Source: Pseudomonas sp. 14P_8.1_Bac3 | GTDB taxonomy: Bacteria; Pseudomonadota; Gammaproteobacteria; Pseudomonadales; Pseudomonadaceae | DNA: 64,000 nucleotides | Direction of reading: 5' to 3' | Assembly (NCBI RefSeq): GCF_025466085.1 | Contig: NZ_JANLOD010000059.1 | Coordinates: 1-64,000, forward strand | Shown here: one piece after another, positions 1 to 9,101 of the stretch | How the letters are laid out: each line of letters begins with the position of its first letter | Position numbering within the stretch: the first letter of the stretch is position 1 | The notes under the pieces: model-generated | The model's input: only the letters and a program-made list of their open reading frames with translations | What the model was told of the DNA's origin: nothing | The model's database searches: none | Program-made: the position numbers and the translations under genes

Positions 1-3
1 GCT

Positions 4-1203
4 TTATTCCGATTTGAGCGAAATACGCGCAAACGCCTTCTTGCCCGCCTGACAAACATGGGTCGCGCCCAGCACATATATAAAGGTGCGATCGACAACC
101 TCGCCATCTATACGCACGCCGCCGGAATTCAGAAGATCGCGCGCCACCGCCGAGTTCTTCACCAAACCTGCCTTATTAAGAACAGCAGCAATCGGCATGT
201 CTTCAGTAGCGGTCAGCTCGATTTCCGGCAAATCGTCCGGCAACTCACCCTCTTTCATGCGATTGCCCGCCGCACGATGCGCATTGGCCGCAGCCTCTTC
301 ACCGTGAAAGCGCGCAACGATCTCTTCAGCCAGCTTGATCTTGATGTCACGCGGATTGGCCCCCGCCTCGACATCAGCACGGAACGCATTGATCTCGTCC
401 ATGGAGCGGAAGCTGAGCAATTCGAAGTAACGCCACATCAGCGCGTCCGGAATGGAAACCAATTTGCTGTACATCACACCTGGCGCTTCCTGGATACCGA
501 CGTAGTTGCCCAAGGATTTGGACATCTTCTTAACGCCGTCCAGACCTTCAAGCAGCGGCATTGTCAGAATGCACTGCGGCTCCTGCCCATAACCACGCTG
601 CAGTTCGCGCCCCATCAGCAGGTTGAATTTCTGATCGGTGCCTCCCAACTCCACATCCGCACGCAAAGCGACCGAGTCGTAACCCTGAACCAGCGGATAA
701 AGGAACTCGTGAATGGCAATTGGCTGATTGGTGGTATAGCGCTTGTCGAAGTCGTCGCGCTCGAGCATACGAGCAACGGTGTACTGCGACGTGAGGCGAA
801 TGAAATCGGCTGGCCCCATCTGATCCATCCAGGTGGAGTTGAACGCTACTTCGGTCTTCGCCGGATCGAGAATTTTGAACACTTGCGTCTTATAGGTCTC
901 GGCGTTCTCGAGAACCTGCTCGCGGGTCAGTGGCGGTCGTGTTGCACTTTTGCCACTCGGATCACCGATCATCCCGGTGAAGTCACCTATAAGGAAAATT
1001 ACCTGATGCCCCAGCTCCTGGAACTGCCGCAGCTTATTAATAAGCACGGTATGACCAAGGTGCAAATCCGGCGCGGTCGGATCGAAGCCTGCCTTAATAC
1101 GCAGCGGCTGGCCACGCTTGAGCTTTTCGATCAGCTCGGACTCGACCAACAGTTCTTCCGCACCACGTTTGATCAGCGCTAGCTGCTCTTCAACCGACTT
1201 CAT
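4..1203 (-). CDS. tyrS: Tyrosyl-tRNA synthetase
   Basis: Class I aminoacyl-tRNA synthetase that charges tRNA-Tyr with tyrosine in the cytoplasm. The 399-residue protein has the HIGH-type motif HLGH near residue 48, the KMSKS motif in GVKKMSKSLGNYVG near residue 230, and a C-terminal S4-like RNA-binding domain (AGLVKNSAVARDLLNSGGV). The frame stays open for 36 codons upstream, but the ATG at 1203 gives the family N-terminus MKSVEEQLALIKRG; the upstream extension is unlike the family. The TAA stop lies four bases from the window edge, so the gene is complete. It diverges from mepM across about 210 bases. Function is certain from family motifs. Confidence 0.97.
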   Translation of the reverse strand: MKSVEEQLALIKRGAEELLVESELIEKLKRGQPLRIKAGFDPTAPDLHLGHTVLINKLRQFQELGHQVIFLIGDFTGMIGDPSGKSATRPPLTREQVLENAETYKTQVFKILDPAKTEVAFNSTWMDQMGPADFIRLTSQYTVARMLERDDFDKRYTTNQPIAIHEFLYPLVQGYDSVALRADVELGGTDQKFNLLMGRELQRGYGQEPQCILTMPLLEGLDGVKKMSKSLGNYVGIQEAPGVMYSKLVSIPDALMWRYFELLSFRSMDEINAFRADVEAGANPRDIKIKLAEEIVARFHGEEAAANAHRAAGNRMKEGELPDDLPEIELTATEDMPIAAVLNKAGLVKNSAVARDLLNSGGVRIDGEVVDRTFIYVLGATHVCQAGKKAFARISLKSE

Positions 1204-1414
1204 AACAGACCCGCAAGGCTCGAATTCAAAGGGGACCAACCATACAAGATCACGCGTCAAATACAAAGTTTGGCCGGCGCGATGACGCCAATCCACTGGC
1301 AGAGTGACCACGGACTTGCTTCAGAGATGATTTGGTTATATTTTATACAGTTATTTCATCTTCATCATGTCATTCATCTTTTCCAATTCATCTTTTTCAA
1401 AGTCAAAATTACCT
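1204..1414. promoter_or_regulatory. Divergent tyrS/mepM intergenic region
   Basis: This stretch between two divergent starts must carry promoters for both genes. The mepM side is AT-rich, with TATATTTTATAC around 1337-1348 preceded by TTGCTT at 1316-1321, a plausible sigma-70 promoter (17-base spacer if the -10 is TATTTT at 1339). No clear operator or riboswitch is visible, and no T-box, as expected for a Gram-negative. Confidence 0.35.
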
Positions 1415-2833
1415 ATGACCAAAGAATCGTCTAAAGCGCCGCCGCTTTACCCGAAGACCCACCTGCTTGCAGCAAGTGGCATCGCCGCCCTTCTGAGCCT
1501 GGCGCTTCTGGTATTCCCTTCCAGTGATGTAGAGGCCAAAAAGACTACCCTGAGTCTCGAACTGGAAAGCCCTGCTGAACAACTGACACAAGATCAAGAC
1601 GCCGCCGATGCCGTCCAAGCCACAAACGAGCCAGTAACCTCCCCTTTTGCGCAGATAGAAAACAGCGCCGAAGAGCCGCAGGAAACTGCCCAGGCCGCAC
1701 CCGCACCGGTCGCCGAAGAAAAGAAGGCGCCCAATCACAGGGAAGTGATCGTTGCCAAAGGCGACACGCTCTCCACCCTGTTCGAGAAAGTCGGCCTTCC
1801 CGCGGCGTCTGTGCATGAAGTGTTGGCCAGCGACAAGCAAGCCAAGCAATTCAGCCAGCTCAAGCATGGCCAAAAACTCGAATTCGAGCTAAACCCTGAA
1901 GGGCAGCTGACTAACCTGCATAGCAAGGTCAGCGACCTCGAAAGCATCACCCTGACCAAGAAAGACAAGGGTTACGTATTCAATCGCATCACTGCCCAGC
2001 CTACGGTGCGTTCCGCCTACGTTCACGGCGTGATCAACAATTCATTGTCGCAATCCGCCGCCCGTGCCGGTCTGTCCCATAGCTTGACCATGGACATGGC
2101 CAGCGTGTTCGGCTACGACGTCGACTTCGCCCAGGATATTCGCCAGGGCGACGAGTTCGACGTGATCTACGAACAGAAAGTCGTCAATGGCAAAGCCGTC
2201 GGCAACGGCCCGATCCTGTCGGCGCGCTTCACCAACCGCGGCAAGACTTACACCGCCGTGCGCTACACCAACAAACAAGGCAATAGCAGCTATTACACCG
2301 CTGATGGCAACAGCATGCGCAAGGCATTTATCCGTACTCCAGTAGACTTCGCGCGCATCAGCTCCAAGTTTTCCATGGGTCGCAAGCATCCGATCCTGAA
2401 CAAGATCCGCGCCCATAAAGGCGTGGATTACGCAGCCCCACGCGGCACGCCAATCAAGGCGGCAGGTGACGGCAAAGTGCTGCTGGCCGGCCGTCGTGGT
2501 GGTTACGGCAACACCGTGATCATTCAGCACGGCAACACCTACCGCACGCTCTATGGCCACATGCAAGGCTTCGCCAAAGGCGTACAGACTGGCGGCACGG
2601 TCAAGCAAGGCCAGGTCATCGGCTACATCGGTACTACCGGCCTTTCCACCGGCCCGCACTTGCATTATGAGTTCCAGGTCAACGGCGTTCACGTAGACCC
2701 CCTGGGGCAAAAACTGCCGATGGCCGATCCGATCGCCAAAGCCGAGCGCGCGCGATTCCTTGCCCAAAGTCAACCGCTGATGGCGCGCATGGATCAGGAA
2801 AAAGCGACCATGCTGGCTTCGAGCAAGCGCTAA
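1415..2833 (+). CDS. mepM: Peptidoglycan DD-endopeptidase, M23 family (MepM type)
   Basis: Predicted zinc endopeptidase that cuts peptide cross-links so new wall can be inserted. The 472-residue protein has an N-terminal membrane anchor or signal (about residues 14-37), an acidic low-complexity linker, a LysM/OapA-like region (VAKGDTLSTLFEKVGL), and a C-terminal LytM domain with the zinc motifs HKGVDYAAP and HLHYEF. The ATG at 1415 (MTKESSKAPP) is chosen over the upstream ATG at 1367 because the extra residues are low-complexity and directly precede a normal anchor. The P. aeruginosa protein at the same position, upstream of anmK, is MepM (PA0667), a substrate of the CtpA protease. It ends three bases before anmK, so the two are probably cotranscribed. 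Confidence 0.88.
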   Translation: MTKESSKAPPLYPKTHLLAASGIAALLSLALLVFPSSDVEAKKTTLSLELESPAEQLTQDQDAADAVQATNEPVTSPFAQIENSAEEPQETAQAAPAPVAEEKKAPNHREVIVAKGDTLSTLFEKVGLPAASVHEVLASDKQAKQFSQLKHGQKLEFELNPEGQLTNLHSKVSDLESITLTKKDKGYVFNRITAQPTVRSAYVHGVINNSLSQSAARAGLSHSLTMDMASVFGYDVDFAQDIRQGDEFDVIYEQKVVNGKAVGNGPILSARFTNRGKTYTAVRYTNKQGNSSYYTADGNSMRKAFIRTPVDFARISSKFSMGRKHPILNKIRAHKGVDYAAPRGTPIKAAGDGKVLLAGRRGGYGNTVIIQHGNTYRTLYGHMQGFAKGVQTGGTVKQGQVIGYIGTTGLSTGPHLHYEFQVNGVHVDPLGQKLPMADPIAKAERARFLAQSQPLMARMDQEKATMLASSKR

Positions 2834-2836
2834 ACC

Positions 2837-3928
2837 ATGCCCCTCTATATAGGCGTGATGTCCGGGACCAGCCTTGATGGCCTGGATATCGCGCTGGTCG
2901 AGCTGACACCGGCGATCAAGCTGATCGCCACGCACTACATTCCCATGCCTGACTCCATGCGCACCGAGCTGCTCGGCTTGTGCGCCAGCGGCCCCGACGA
3001 AATTGCCCGCTCAGCGATTGCCCAGCAAAACTGGGTGAAGCTGGCGGCGCAGGGTATTCATACCCTTCTAGATCAACAACACCTTAAACCCGAAGACATT
3101 CGCGCGATTGGCAGCCACGGCCAGACCATTCGCCACGAACCAGCACGCGGCTTCACTGTTCAGATCGGCAACCCCGCCCTGCTGACCGAACTGACCGGGA
3201 TCACGGTGGTCAGCGATTTCCGCAGCCGTGACGTAGCCGCCGGCGGCCAAGGCGCGCCACTGGTTCCCGCCTTTCACGAAGCCTTGTTTGACCAACAAAG
3301 TGGTAACCGCGCCGTACTGAACGTCGGCGGATTCAGCAATCTCAGTCTGATCGAGCCTGGGAAACCGGTAGCCGGTTTCGACTGCGGTCCTGGGAATGTG
3401 TTGCTGGATGCCTGGATTCATCAGCAACGCGGCGAAAACTTTGACCGCGATGGCCAATGGGCTGCCAGCGGCAAGGTGGAACCTGTTCTGTTGAAAACGC
3501 TGCTCGGTGACCCGTTCTTCGTGACCAAAGGCCCGAAAAGCACGGGTCGCGAAGTGTTCAACCTGCCATGGCTGACACAACACCTCGCACAACTGCCCAC
3601 GTTTGCCGCCGCAGACGTGCAGGCAACGCTGCTGGAACTGACCGCGCTGACCATCATCGACTCACTGCAAAGCGCTCAAACGGATACCCGGGAGCTGCTG
3701 GTCTGCGGCGGTGGCGCTCATAACGCCACACTTATGCAACGCCTCGCCAGCCTCCTGCCCAACGCAAAAGTCAGCAGTACCGCCACCCACGGTGTTGACC
3801 CGGACTGGGTCGAAGCCATGGCCTTCGCCTGGCTAGCCCATTGCTGCCTGGAGGGCATTGCGGCCAATCGCCCGAGCGTCACCGGCGCCCGTGGCCTGCG
3901 CATACTCGGCGCCATTTACCCCGCTTGA
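2837..3928 (+). CDS. anmK: Anhydro-N-acetylmuramic acid kinase
   Basis: AnmK opens the 1,6-anhydro ring of anhydroMurNAc released from the cell wall and phosphorylates it to MurNAc-6-phosphate, a cytoplasmic step of peptidoglycan recycling. The 363-residue protein starts with the family signature MPLYIGVMSGTSLDGLDIAL and carries the ATP-binding glycine motifs (GGFSNLS, FDCGPGN, VCGGGAHN) of the sugar-kinase/actin fold. Length is normal. Its start follows the mepM stop by three bases, linking a wall-cutting enzyme with a wall-recycling enzyme. The other recycling branch in this window is amgK/murU. Confidence 0.96.
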   Translation: MPLYIGVMSGTSLDGLDIALVELTPAIKLIATHYIPMPDSMRTELLGLCASGPDEIARSAIAQQNWVKLAAQGIHTLLDQQHLKPEDIRAIGSHGQTIRHEPARGFTVQIGNPALLTELTGITVVSDFRSRDVAAGGQGAPLVPAFHEALFDQQSGNRAVLNVGGFSNLSLIEPGKPVAGFDCGPGNVLLDAWIHQQRGENFDRDGQWAASGKVEPVLLKTLLGDPFFVTKGPKSTGREVFNLPWLTQHLAQLPTFAAADVQATLLELTALTIIDSLQSAQTDTRELLVCGGGAHNATLMQRLASLLPNAKVSSTATHGVDPDWVEAMAFAWLAHCCLEGIAANRPSVTGARGLRILGAIYPA

Positions 3929-3944
3929 ATCCCGGACAGCAAAA

Positions 3945-3972
3945 CGCCGCATAACCCTGAGGTCATGCGGCG
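3945..3972 (-). terminator. Terminator after erpA
   Basis: Inverted repeat CGCCGCAT (3945-3952) / ATGCGGCG (3965-3972), extended inside by ACC/GGT. On the minus strand it is followed by TTTTGCTG, so it fits an intrinsic terminator for erpA and also separates it from convergent anmK. Confidence 0.65.
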
Positions 3973-3994
3973 CTGGGTAATGCTTGACGCCCGA

Positions 3995-4345
3995 TCAGAT
4001 CGAGAACGACGAGCCGCAGCCACACGTGGTGGTGGCGTTCGGGTTCTTGATGACAAAACGCGAACCTTCCAGACCTTCCTGATAATCCACCTCGGCACCT
4101 GCCAGGTACTGGAAGCTCATCGGATCAACGACCAGACTCACGCCTTCGCGCTCGACGATGGTGTCGTCATCGGCCACTTCCTCATCGAAGGTGAAGCCGT
4201 ACTGAAAACCTGAACAACCACCGCCCGTAACGAATACGCGCAGCTTCAAGCGATCATTCCCCTCTTCATCGACCAGGCTCTTCACCTTGTGCGCGGCACC
4301 GTGGGTGAATTGCAAAGCCGTGGGGGTGAAGGATTCGACGCTCAT
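3995..4345 (-). CDS. erpA: Iron-sulfur cluster insertion protein ErpA
   Basis: A-type carrier that delivers Fe-S clusters to apoproteins, including isoprenoid-synthesis enzymes. The 116-residue protein is a complete HesB/IscA domain with the three cluster cysteines in GGGCSGFQYGF (about residue 44) and the C-terminal TTCGCGSSF (about residues 108 and 110). Start MSVESFTPTALQFT is the usual ErpA N-terminus. It is a single gene, convergent with anmK and separated from argC by a terminator at 4467-4496. IscA is the nearest alternative, but the Pseudomonas argC-erpA-anmK neighbourhood supports ErpA. Confidence 0.95.
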   Translation of the reverse strand: MSVESFTPTALQFTHGAAHKVKSLVDEEGNDRLKLRVFVTGGGCSGFQYGFTFDEEVADDDTIVEREGVSLVVDPMSFQYLAGAEVDYQEGLEGSRFVIKNPNATTTCGCGSSFSI

Positions 4346-4466
4346 GCTAACTATCTCCCGGCGTTACGCCGCCATAATGCGTGATGACGCGCATTATCCG
4401 CTTCTCCTAGAAAATCGGTCAACTATTGTTACGGTATATCAATAAACCCGATTGCCGGCTGGAAAT

Positions 4467-4496
4467 GCAAAAAGGCCCTTCTATGGGCCTTTTTGC
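4467..4496 (-). terminator. Terminator after argC
   Basis: Perfect 12-bp inverted repeat GCAAAAAGGCCC (4467-4478) / GGGCCTTTTTGC (4485-4496) with a six-base loop. On the minus strand the right side gives a T-run, 15 bases past the argC stop. The run of A on the other arm makes it usable in both directions. Confidence 0.85.
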
Positions 4497-4511
4497 TGAG
4501 CGGGGCAAACC

Positions 4512-5546
4512 TTATGGCAGCATGCCGGCGTGGGACAGGCCCAGACGCTCATCCAGCCCACACAGGATATTCAGGTTCTGAACCGCCTGACCCGACGCAC
4601 CTTTGACCAGGTTATCGATCACCGACAACACCACCACCAGATCACCATCCTGTGGACGATGCACAGCGATACGGCAGACGTTGGCGCCACGCACGCTACG
4701 GGTTTCCGGATGACTGCCCGCAGGCATCACGTCGACGAACGGTTCATTGGCGTAGCGCTTTTCAAACAGCGCCTGCAGATCCACCGAGCGATCCACCACG
4801 GTCGCGTACAGCGTCGAGTGAATGCCACGAATCATCGGGGTCAAGTGCGGTACGAAGGTCAGACCGACGTCCTTGCCTGCCGCACGACGCAACCCCTGGC
4901 GGATTTCCGGCAGGTGACGGTGACCTTTGACGGCGTACGCTTTCATGCTTTCCGACGTTTCGGAGTACAGCGAACCTACGGAAGCGCCACGGCCGGCACC
5001 GCTGACGCCGGATTTGCAGTCCGCAATCAGGCGCGTGGTATCGGCCAGACCTGCTTCAAGCAATGGCAGGAAACCCAATTGCGTGGCCGTTGGATAGCAG
5101 CCCGGCACAGCAATCAGGCGAGCCTGCTTGATCTGTTCACGATTGACTTCCGGCAAGCCATAAACGGCCTCTTCGAGCAACTGCGGTGCACCGTGCGGCT
5201 GACCGTACCACTTGGCCCACTCATCAGCGTCTTGCAGTCGGAAGTCCGCGGACAAGTCGATGACTTTGGTCCCGGCCGCCAGCAGCTCACCGGCCAGCGC
5301 ATGGGCAACACCGTGAGGCGTGGCGAAAAACACCACATCGCAAGCGCCCAGAGTTTTGACGTCCGGAACGGTGAACGCGAGACCATCGTAGTGACCGCGC
5401 AGGTTCGGGTACAGATCAGCCACGGCCAGACCGGCCTCGGATCGGGAGGTGATGACAACCACCTCAGCCTGCGGATGCTGTGCCAACAGACGCAGCAGTT
5501 CGACACCGGTGTAACCCGTGCCGCCGACAATACCGACCTTGACCAT
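4512..5546 (-). CDS. argC: N-acetyl-gamma-glutamyl-phosphate reductase
   Basis: NADPH-dependent reduction of N-acetylglutamyl-phosphate to the semialdehyde, third step of arginine biosynthesis. The 344-residue protein opens with MVKVGIVGGTGYTGVELLRLL (Rossmann nucleotide motif) and has the catalytic cysteine in AVPGCYPTATQL near residue 150. The ATG at 5546 is chosen because it gives the family N-terminus; the frame continues upstream for 24 codons without similarity to the family. It diverges from hemJ across about 135 bases. No other arg gene is adjacent, which is normal for Pseudomonas. Confidence 0.96.
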   Translation of the reverse strand: MVKVGIVGGTGYTGVELLRLLAQHPQAEVVVITSRSEAGLAVADLYPNLRGHYDGLAFTVPDVKTLGACDVVFFATPHGVAHALAGELLAAGTKVIDLSADFRLQDADEWAKWYGQPHGAPQLLEEAVYGLPEVNREQIKQARLIAVPGCYPTATQLGFLPLLEAGLADTTRLIADCKSGVSGAGRGASVGSLYSETSESMKAYAVKGHRHLPEIRQGLRRAAGKDVGLTFVPHLTPMIRGIHSTLYATVVDRSVDLQALFEKRYANEPFVDVMPAGSHPETRSVRGANVCRIAVHRPQDGDLVVVLSVIDNLVKGASGQAVQNLNILCGLDERLGLSHAGMLP

Positions 5547-5681
5547 AAACCTGCCCTCAACGAACCCACTGGAAAGCCGTCGATAATAGGGCCCGTATCG
5601 TCCTGCGACAACCGGCAAGGTGACGTGCGGAGCCTCAAGCCTCTACTATCCGGGCTACCGTGAACCTGGGAATAACTAAAA

Positions 5682-6110
5682 ATGCTCTATCTGTGGCTTA
5701 AAGCTTTTCATATCGTCAGCATGGTCTGCTGGTTTGCCGGCCTGTTCTACCTGCCGCGCCTGTTCGTCTACCACGCGCAAAGCGAAGACACCGTCAGCAA
5801 GGAACGCTTCAGCGTCATGGAGCGCAAGCTGTATCGCGGCATCATGGGCCCGGCGATGATCGCCACCCTGATATTCGGCATCGCACTGATTTACCTCAAC
5901 CCCAGCATCTTCAGCCAAGGCGGGTGGATTCACGCCAAGCTGACCCTGGTCGTCCTGCTGATTGGCTACCACCACATGTGTGGCGCGCAGGTGAAACGTT
6001 TTGCCCGTGGCGAGAACACCCGCAGCCATGTCTTTTATCGCTGGTTCAACGAAGTGCCGGTTCTGATATTGCTGGCTATCGTAATTCTGGTCGTCGTTCG
6101 GCCGTTCTAA
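5682..6110 (+). CDS. hemJ: Protoporphyrinogen IX oxidase, HemJ type
   Basis: Small integral membrane protein that oxidises protoporphyrinogen IX to protoporphyrin IX, the penultimate step of heme synthesis in bacteria without HemG or HemY. The 142-residue protein has about four transmembrane segments and the conserved start LKAFHIVSMVCWFAGLFYLPRLFVYH with family histidines, plus GYHHMCGAQVKRFA near residue 90. Length and motifs match the UPF0093/HemJ family. It is followed 33 bases later by a nitronate monooxygenase-like gene on the same strand. The assignment rests on family knowledge; no heme gene lies beside it. Confidence 0.9.
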   Translation: MLYLWLKAFHIVSMVCWFAGLFYLPRLFVYHAQSEDTVSKERFSVMERKLYRGIMGPAMIATLIFGIALIYLNPSIFSQGGWIHAKLTLVVLLIGYHHMCGAQVKRFARGENTRSHVFYRWFNEVPVLILLAIVILVVVRPF

Positions 6111-6143
6111 CCTCAATCAGCATCCATTATCGGGGTACCTCCT

Positions 6144-7112
6144 ATGTCGCTGCCCGCTTTGCTCGAACAACGCCTGCGCTTGCCCGTCGTGGCGGCGCCG
6201 ATGTTCCTGATTTCCAATCCACAACTGGTGCTCGCCTGCTGCCGCAATGGCGTGGTGGGCAGCTTTCCTGCGCTGAATCAGCGTGAAAGCAGCGGGTTCA
6301 AGGCCTGGCTGGAAGAAATCGAAGCAGGCCTGGCGACACTGCAGAACCCCGCGCCGTATGCGGTGAATCTGATAGTCCACAACAGCAACCCGCGGCTGCA
6401 AGCAGACCTGGAAATCTGCGTCGAGCACAAAGTGCCGATCGTGATCACCAGCCTTGGCGCCGTGAAGGAACTGGTTGATGCGGTTCACAGCTATGGCGGC
6501 CTGGTTTTCCATGATGTGACGACACGTCGACATGCCGAGAAAGCCGCCGAAGCCGGCGTCGATGGCTTGATCGCGGTGGCGGCGGGCGCCGGCGGACATG
6601 CCGGCACCTGGAGCCCGTTCTCGCTGATTGCCGAAATCCGCCAATTCTTCGACAAGACGTTACTGCTGGCCGGTTGCTTGAACCACGGCCACGAGATTCT
6701 CGCGGCCCAATTGCTGGGGGCGGATTTGGCCTACTTTGGTACGCGTTTTATCGGCACCACAGAAAGTCACGCGCCCGACGCTTACAAAGAAATGCTGCTG
6801 ACGTCCCGAGCGGCGGACATCATCCATACTCCCGCCGTCTCGGGCGTTCCGGCGAGCTTCATGCGACAAAGCCTGGAAGCGGCCGGTTTCGACATGGCGG
6901 CTTTGCAGAACAAGGGCGAGGTCAACTTCGGCTCCAAGCTCAAGCCCTTGAGCGATGAGGCCAAGGCCTGGAAAACCGTGTGGTCTGCCGGCCAGGGCGT
7001 CGGTGAGATCGATGACTTGCCGAGCGTGGATCAATTGGTCGCGCGATTGGACGCTGAATACCGCAAGGCGCTGGAACTGGCGGAACAGCTGCCGAAGCGC
7101 TGGCCACGCTGA
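6144..7112 (+). CDS. Nitronate monooxygenase family flavoprotein
   Basis: FMN-dependent TIM-barrel enzyme of the 2-nitropropane dioxygenase/nitronate monooxygenase family, which oxidises toxic alkyl nitronates. The 322-residue protein begins APMFLISNPQLVLACCRNG, the usual family opening, and holds AAGAGGHAGTWSP around residues 148-160, where the histidine corresponds to the catalytic base, then a phosphate-binding TRFIGTTES. It follows hemJ by 33 bases and precedes the DUF805 gene by 86 bases. Real substrate is unknown; enoyl-ACP reductase FabK is related, but the AAGAGGHAG motif favours the monooxygenase group. Confidence 0.85.
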   Translation: MSLPALLEQRLRLPVVAAPMFLISNPQLVLACCRNGVVGSFPALNQRESSGFKAWLEEIEAGLATLQNPAPYAVNLIVHNSNPRLQADLEICVEHKVPIVITSLGAVKELVDAVHSYGGLVFHDVTTRRHAEKAAEAGVDGLIAVAAGAGGHAGTWSPFSLIAEIRQFFDKTLLLAGCLNHGHEILAAQLLGADLAYFGTRFIGTTESHAPDAYKEMLLTSRAADIIHTPAVSGVPASFMRQSLEAAGFDMAALQNKGEVNFGSKLKPLSDEAKAWKTVWSAGQGVGEIDDLPSVDQLVARLDAEYRKALELAEQLPKRWPR

Positions 7113-7198
7113 CAGGAAAACTTGGCCAGTCATCCCCGACTGGCCTTACACTCGGCAACACTTTAACTATTCAAACCTCGCGACAAGGATGCCTCGCA

Positions 7199-8170
7199 AT
7201 GAGCGACAACCGTTTCAGGATCGTATTCGACGGCGCTCTGCTGCCGGGTGTCGATATCACCACCGCCAAACTCAATCTGGCGGCGCTGTACAAAAGCGAG
7301 GTGACGGCTGTGGAGCGGCTGTTCACCGGGCAAAAAGTTACGCTCAAGCAAGGTCTGTCGCAGGCCGAGGCGCAAACCTACCTCGAGGCGCTGACGAAAA
7401 CCGGCATCGAAGCCCGTATCGAAGCGGAACCCTCGATTGAATTGAGCCTGGCCGACGCTCACCACGCCCCTGCCAGAAGCGAACCGGTCTTTGCAGACCC
7501 CGAATCGCCCTATGCCCCACCCCGCGCGACCGTTGGTGAAAACCTGCCGCCGTTCGCCACGCTCAAACCTTTCGGCGTCGAAGGCCGTATCGGCCGCTTG
7601 CGTTACCTGGCTTGGACCATGGTACTGACGCTGGTGATGCTGGGCATCGGCTCGGTCGTCGCCTTGCTCGCGCTCGCCCTGATCAGCAGCGATTCAACCG
7701 CAGGCCTGATTGTCGGAGGCATTGTGGCCTTCTTCCTGTGCATCGCTATCGCCGTCGTGAGCATCCAGATCAGCGTTCAGCGCCTGCATGACATCGGCTG
7801 GTCGGGCTGGCTCTGGTTACTGAATCTCGTGCCGTTCGTGGGCAGTTTCTTCCCGTTCGTGATCATGTGCGTACCTGGCACCAACGTCGCCAATCGCTAC
7901 GGCCCGCCTCCGCCGCCGAACAACACCGCCGTCAGGGTCCTGTCTTCGTTGTGGCTCGTGATGATTGTCGTCGTCATTATTGGCGCGATGGCTGGCGGCT
8001 ACAGCGCGATCCAGCAGGAGTACGAAAACGCTGCCGAAACCAGCTATGACAGCGGCTCGGAGACCACCGACGAGGTGGAAGTCGAGCCGGCTGAAGCCGA
8101 GCAAGTGCCTGATTCCACAGAGGATGAAGCCGAAGAAGCCCCCGGCCCTGTAGACTCTGCAAAAGAATGA
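7199..8170 (+). CDS. DUF805 membrane protein with extra N-terminal domain and acidic tail
   Basis: Function unknown. The 323-residue protein has three parts: a soluble N-terminal region (residues 1 to about 90, FRIVFDGALLPGVD...) not part of DUF805; a DUF805 core (about 120-265) with three or four transmembrane helices and the family motifs GRIGRLRYL, QRLHDIGWSGWLWLL and GPPPPPN; and a last segment rich in Glu and Asp (about 280-323). The N-terminal region looks like a small alpha/beta domain that manipulates a bound segment, but I cannot name it. The start ATG at 7199 lies after an AAGGATGCCTCGCA ribosome-binding stretch. The gene is alone, between the monooxygenase and the SDR. Confidence 0.8.
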   Translation: MSDNRFRIVFDGALLPGVDITTAKLNLAALYKSEVTAVERLFTGQKVTLKQGLSQAEAQTYLEALTKTGIEARIEAEPSIELSLADAHHAPARSEPVFADPESPYAPPRATVGENLPPFATLKPFGVEGRIGRLRYLAWTMVLTLVMLGIGSVVALLALALISSDSTAGLIVGGIVAFFLCIAIAVVSIQISVQRLHDIGWSGWLWLLNLVPFVGSFFPFVIMCVPGTNVANRYGPPPPPNNTAVRVLSSLWLVMIVVVIIGAMAGGYSAIQQEYENAAETSYDSGSETTDEVEVEPAEAEQVPDSTEDEAEEAPGPVDSAKE

Positions 8171-8232
8171 ACAGCGCTCCCCGCCCGTGACACCTGCGTC
8201 GCCGGCGCGGAGCTGTTGCGATGGAGAACTGC

Positions 8233-9021
8233 ATGACCCGTTACGCTCTGATCACTGGCGCTTCCAGCGGCATCGGCCTGGCGATGGCTGAAGCGCTGGT
8301 GCGCCGCGGCCGCAGCCTGATTCTGGTGGCCCGACAGCGTGATCAGCTGGAAAGTATTGCGATTGAACTAACCCAACGGTTTGGCGTGGAAGTGTTGTTC
8401 CGCGCCTGCGACCTCGGCGAGCCGTTGCGGCTGTCCGGGTTTCTGCTGGAGCTGGAAGAAGGCGACCGGCACATCGATTTGCTGGTGAACTGCGCCGGCA
8501 TCGGCACCTGCGGTCCCTTCCTGGCGCAGGACTGGATGACCGAACAAGACCTGATCGAAGTGAACATCCTGGCCCTGACTCGCCTGTGTCATGCCATCGG
8601 TAACAGCATGGCGCTGCAAGGGGGCGGGCAGATTCTGAATGTCGCGTCGGTCGCGGCCTTTCACCCCGGCCCCTGGATGAGCACTTACTACGCCAGCAAG
8701 GCGTATGTGCTGCACTTTTCCGAAGGGTTGCGCGTCGAATTGAAGAAATGCGCGGTCAAGGTGTCGGTGCTCTGCCCCGGCCCGACCCGCACGGCGTTTT
8801 TCCGCACGGCACAACTGGACACCGGCAAACTGACCAACAGCAAAATGCTGATGAGCCCCGAGGAAGTCGCGCTCTACACCGTGCGGGCGCTGGAAAAAAA
8901 TCGCGCCATTATCATTCCCGGGCGCCTGAATCGCTGGTTTGCCTTTCTGCCAAGGCTTGGCTCGCGCTGGCTGACCCGGACAATCGTCGGCATGGTCAAC
9001 AAGGCCTATTGCCCGCGCTGA
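8233..9021 (+). CDS. Short-chain dehydrogenase/reductase
   Basis: NAD(P)-dependent oxidoreductase of the classical SDR family. The 262-residue protein has the cofactor motif TGASSGIG (residues 8-15), NCAGIG, and the catalytic YYASK with Ser in NVASVAAFHPG. Start at ATG 8233 (MTRYALITGASSG); the in-frame ATG at 8221 adds four residues (MENC) and is less likely. Resembles the DltE/YqjQ-like acyl-reductase SDRs often annotated as SDR family in Pseudomonas; substrate not predictable. It lies between the DUF805 gene and the HIT gene, all on the plus strand. Confidence 0.86.
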   Translation: MTRYALITGASSGIGLAMAEALVRRGRSLILVARQRDQLESIAIELTQRFGVEVLFRACDLGEPLRLSGFLLELEEGDRHIDLLVNCAGIGTCGPFLAQDWMTEQDLIEVNILALTRLCHAIGNSMALQGGGQILNVASVAAFHPGPWMSTYYASKAYVLHFSEGLRVELKKCAVKVSVLCPGPTRTAFFRTAQLDTGKLTNSKMLMSPEEVALYTVRALEKNRAIIIPGRLNRWFAFLPRLGSRWLTRTIVGMVNKAYCPR

Positions 9022-9101
9022 TCGCCCTCAAGGCAAAAGGCTGGGCTCGGGCATGCCCCATGGGTACACTCGGGCCAGCCCAAACAACGGAGAAAACAGC
9101 T

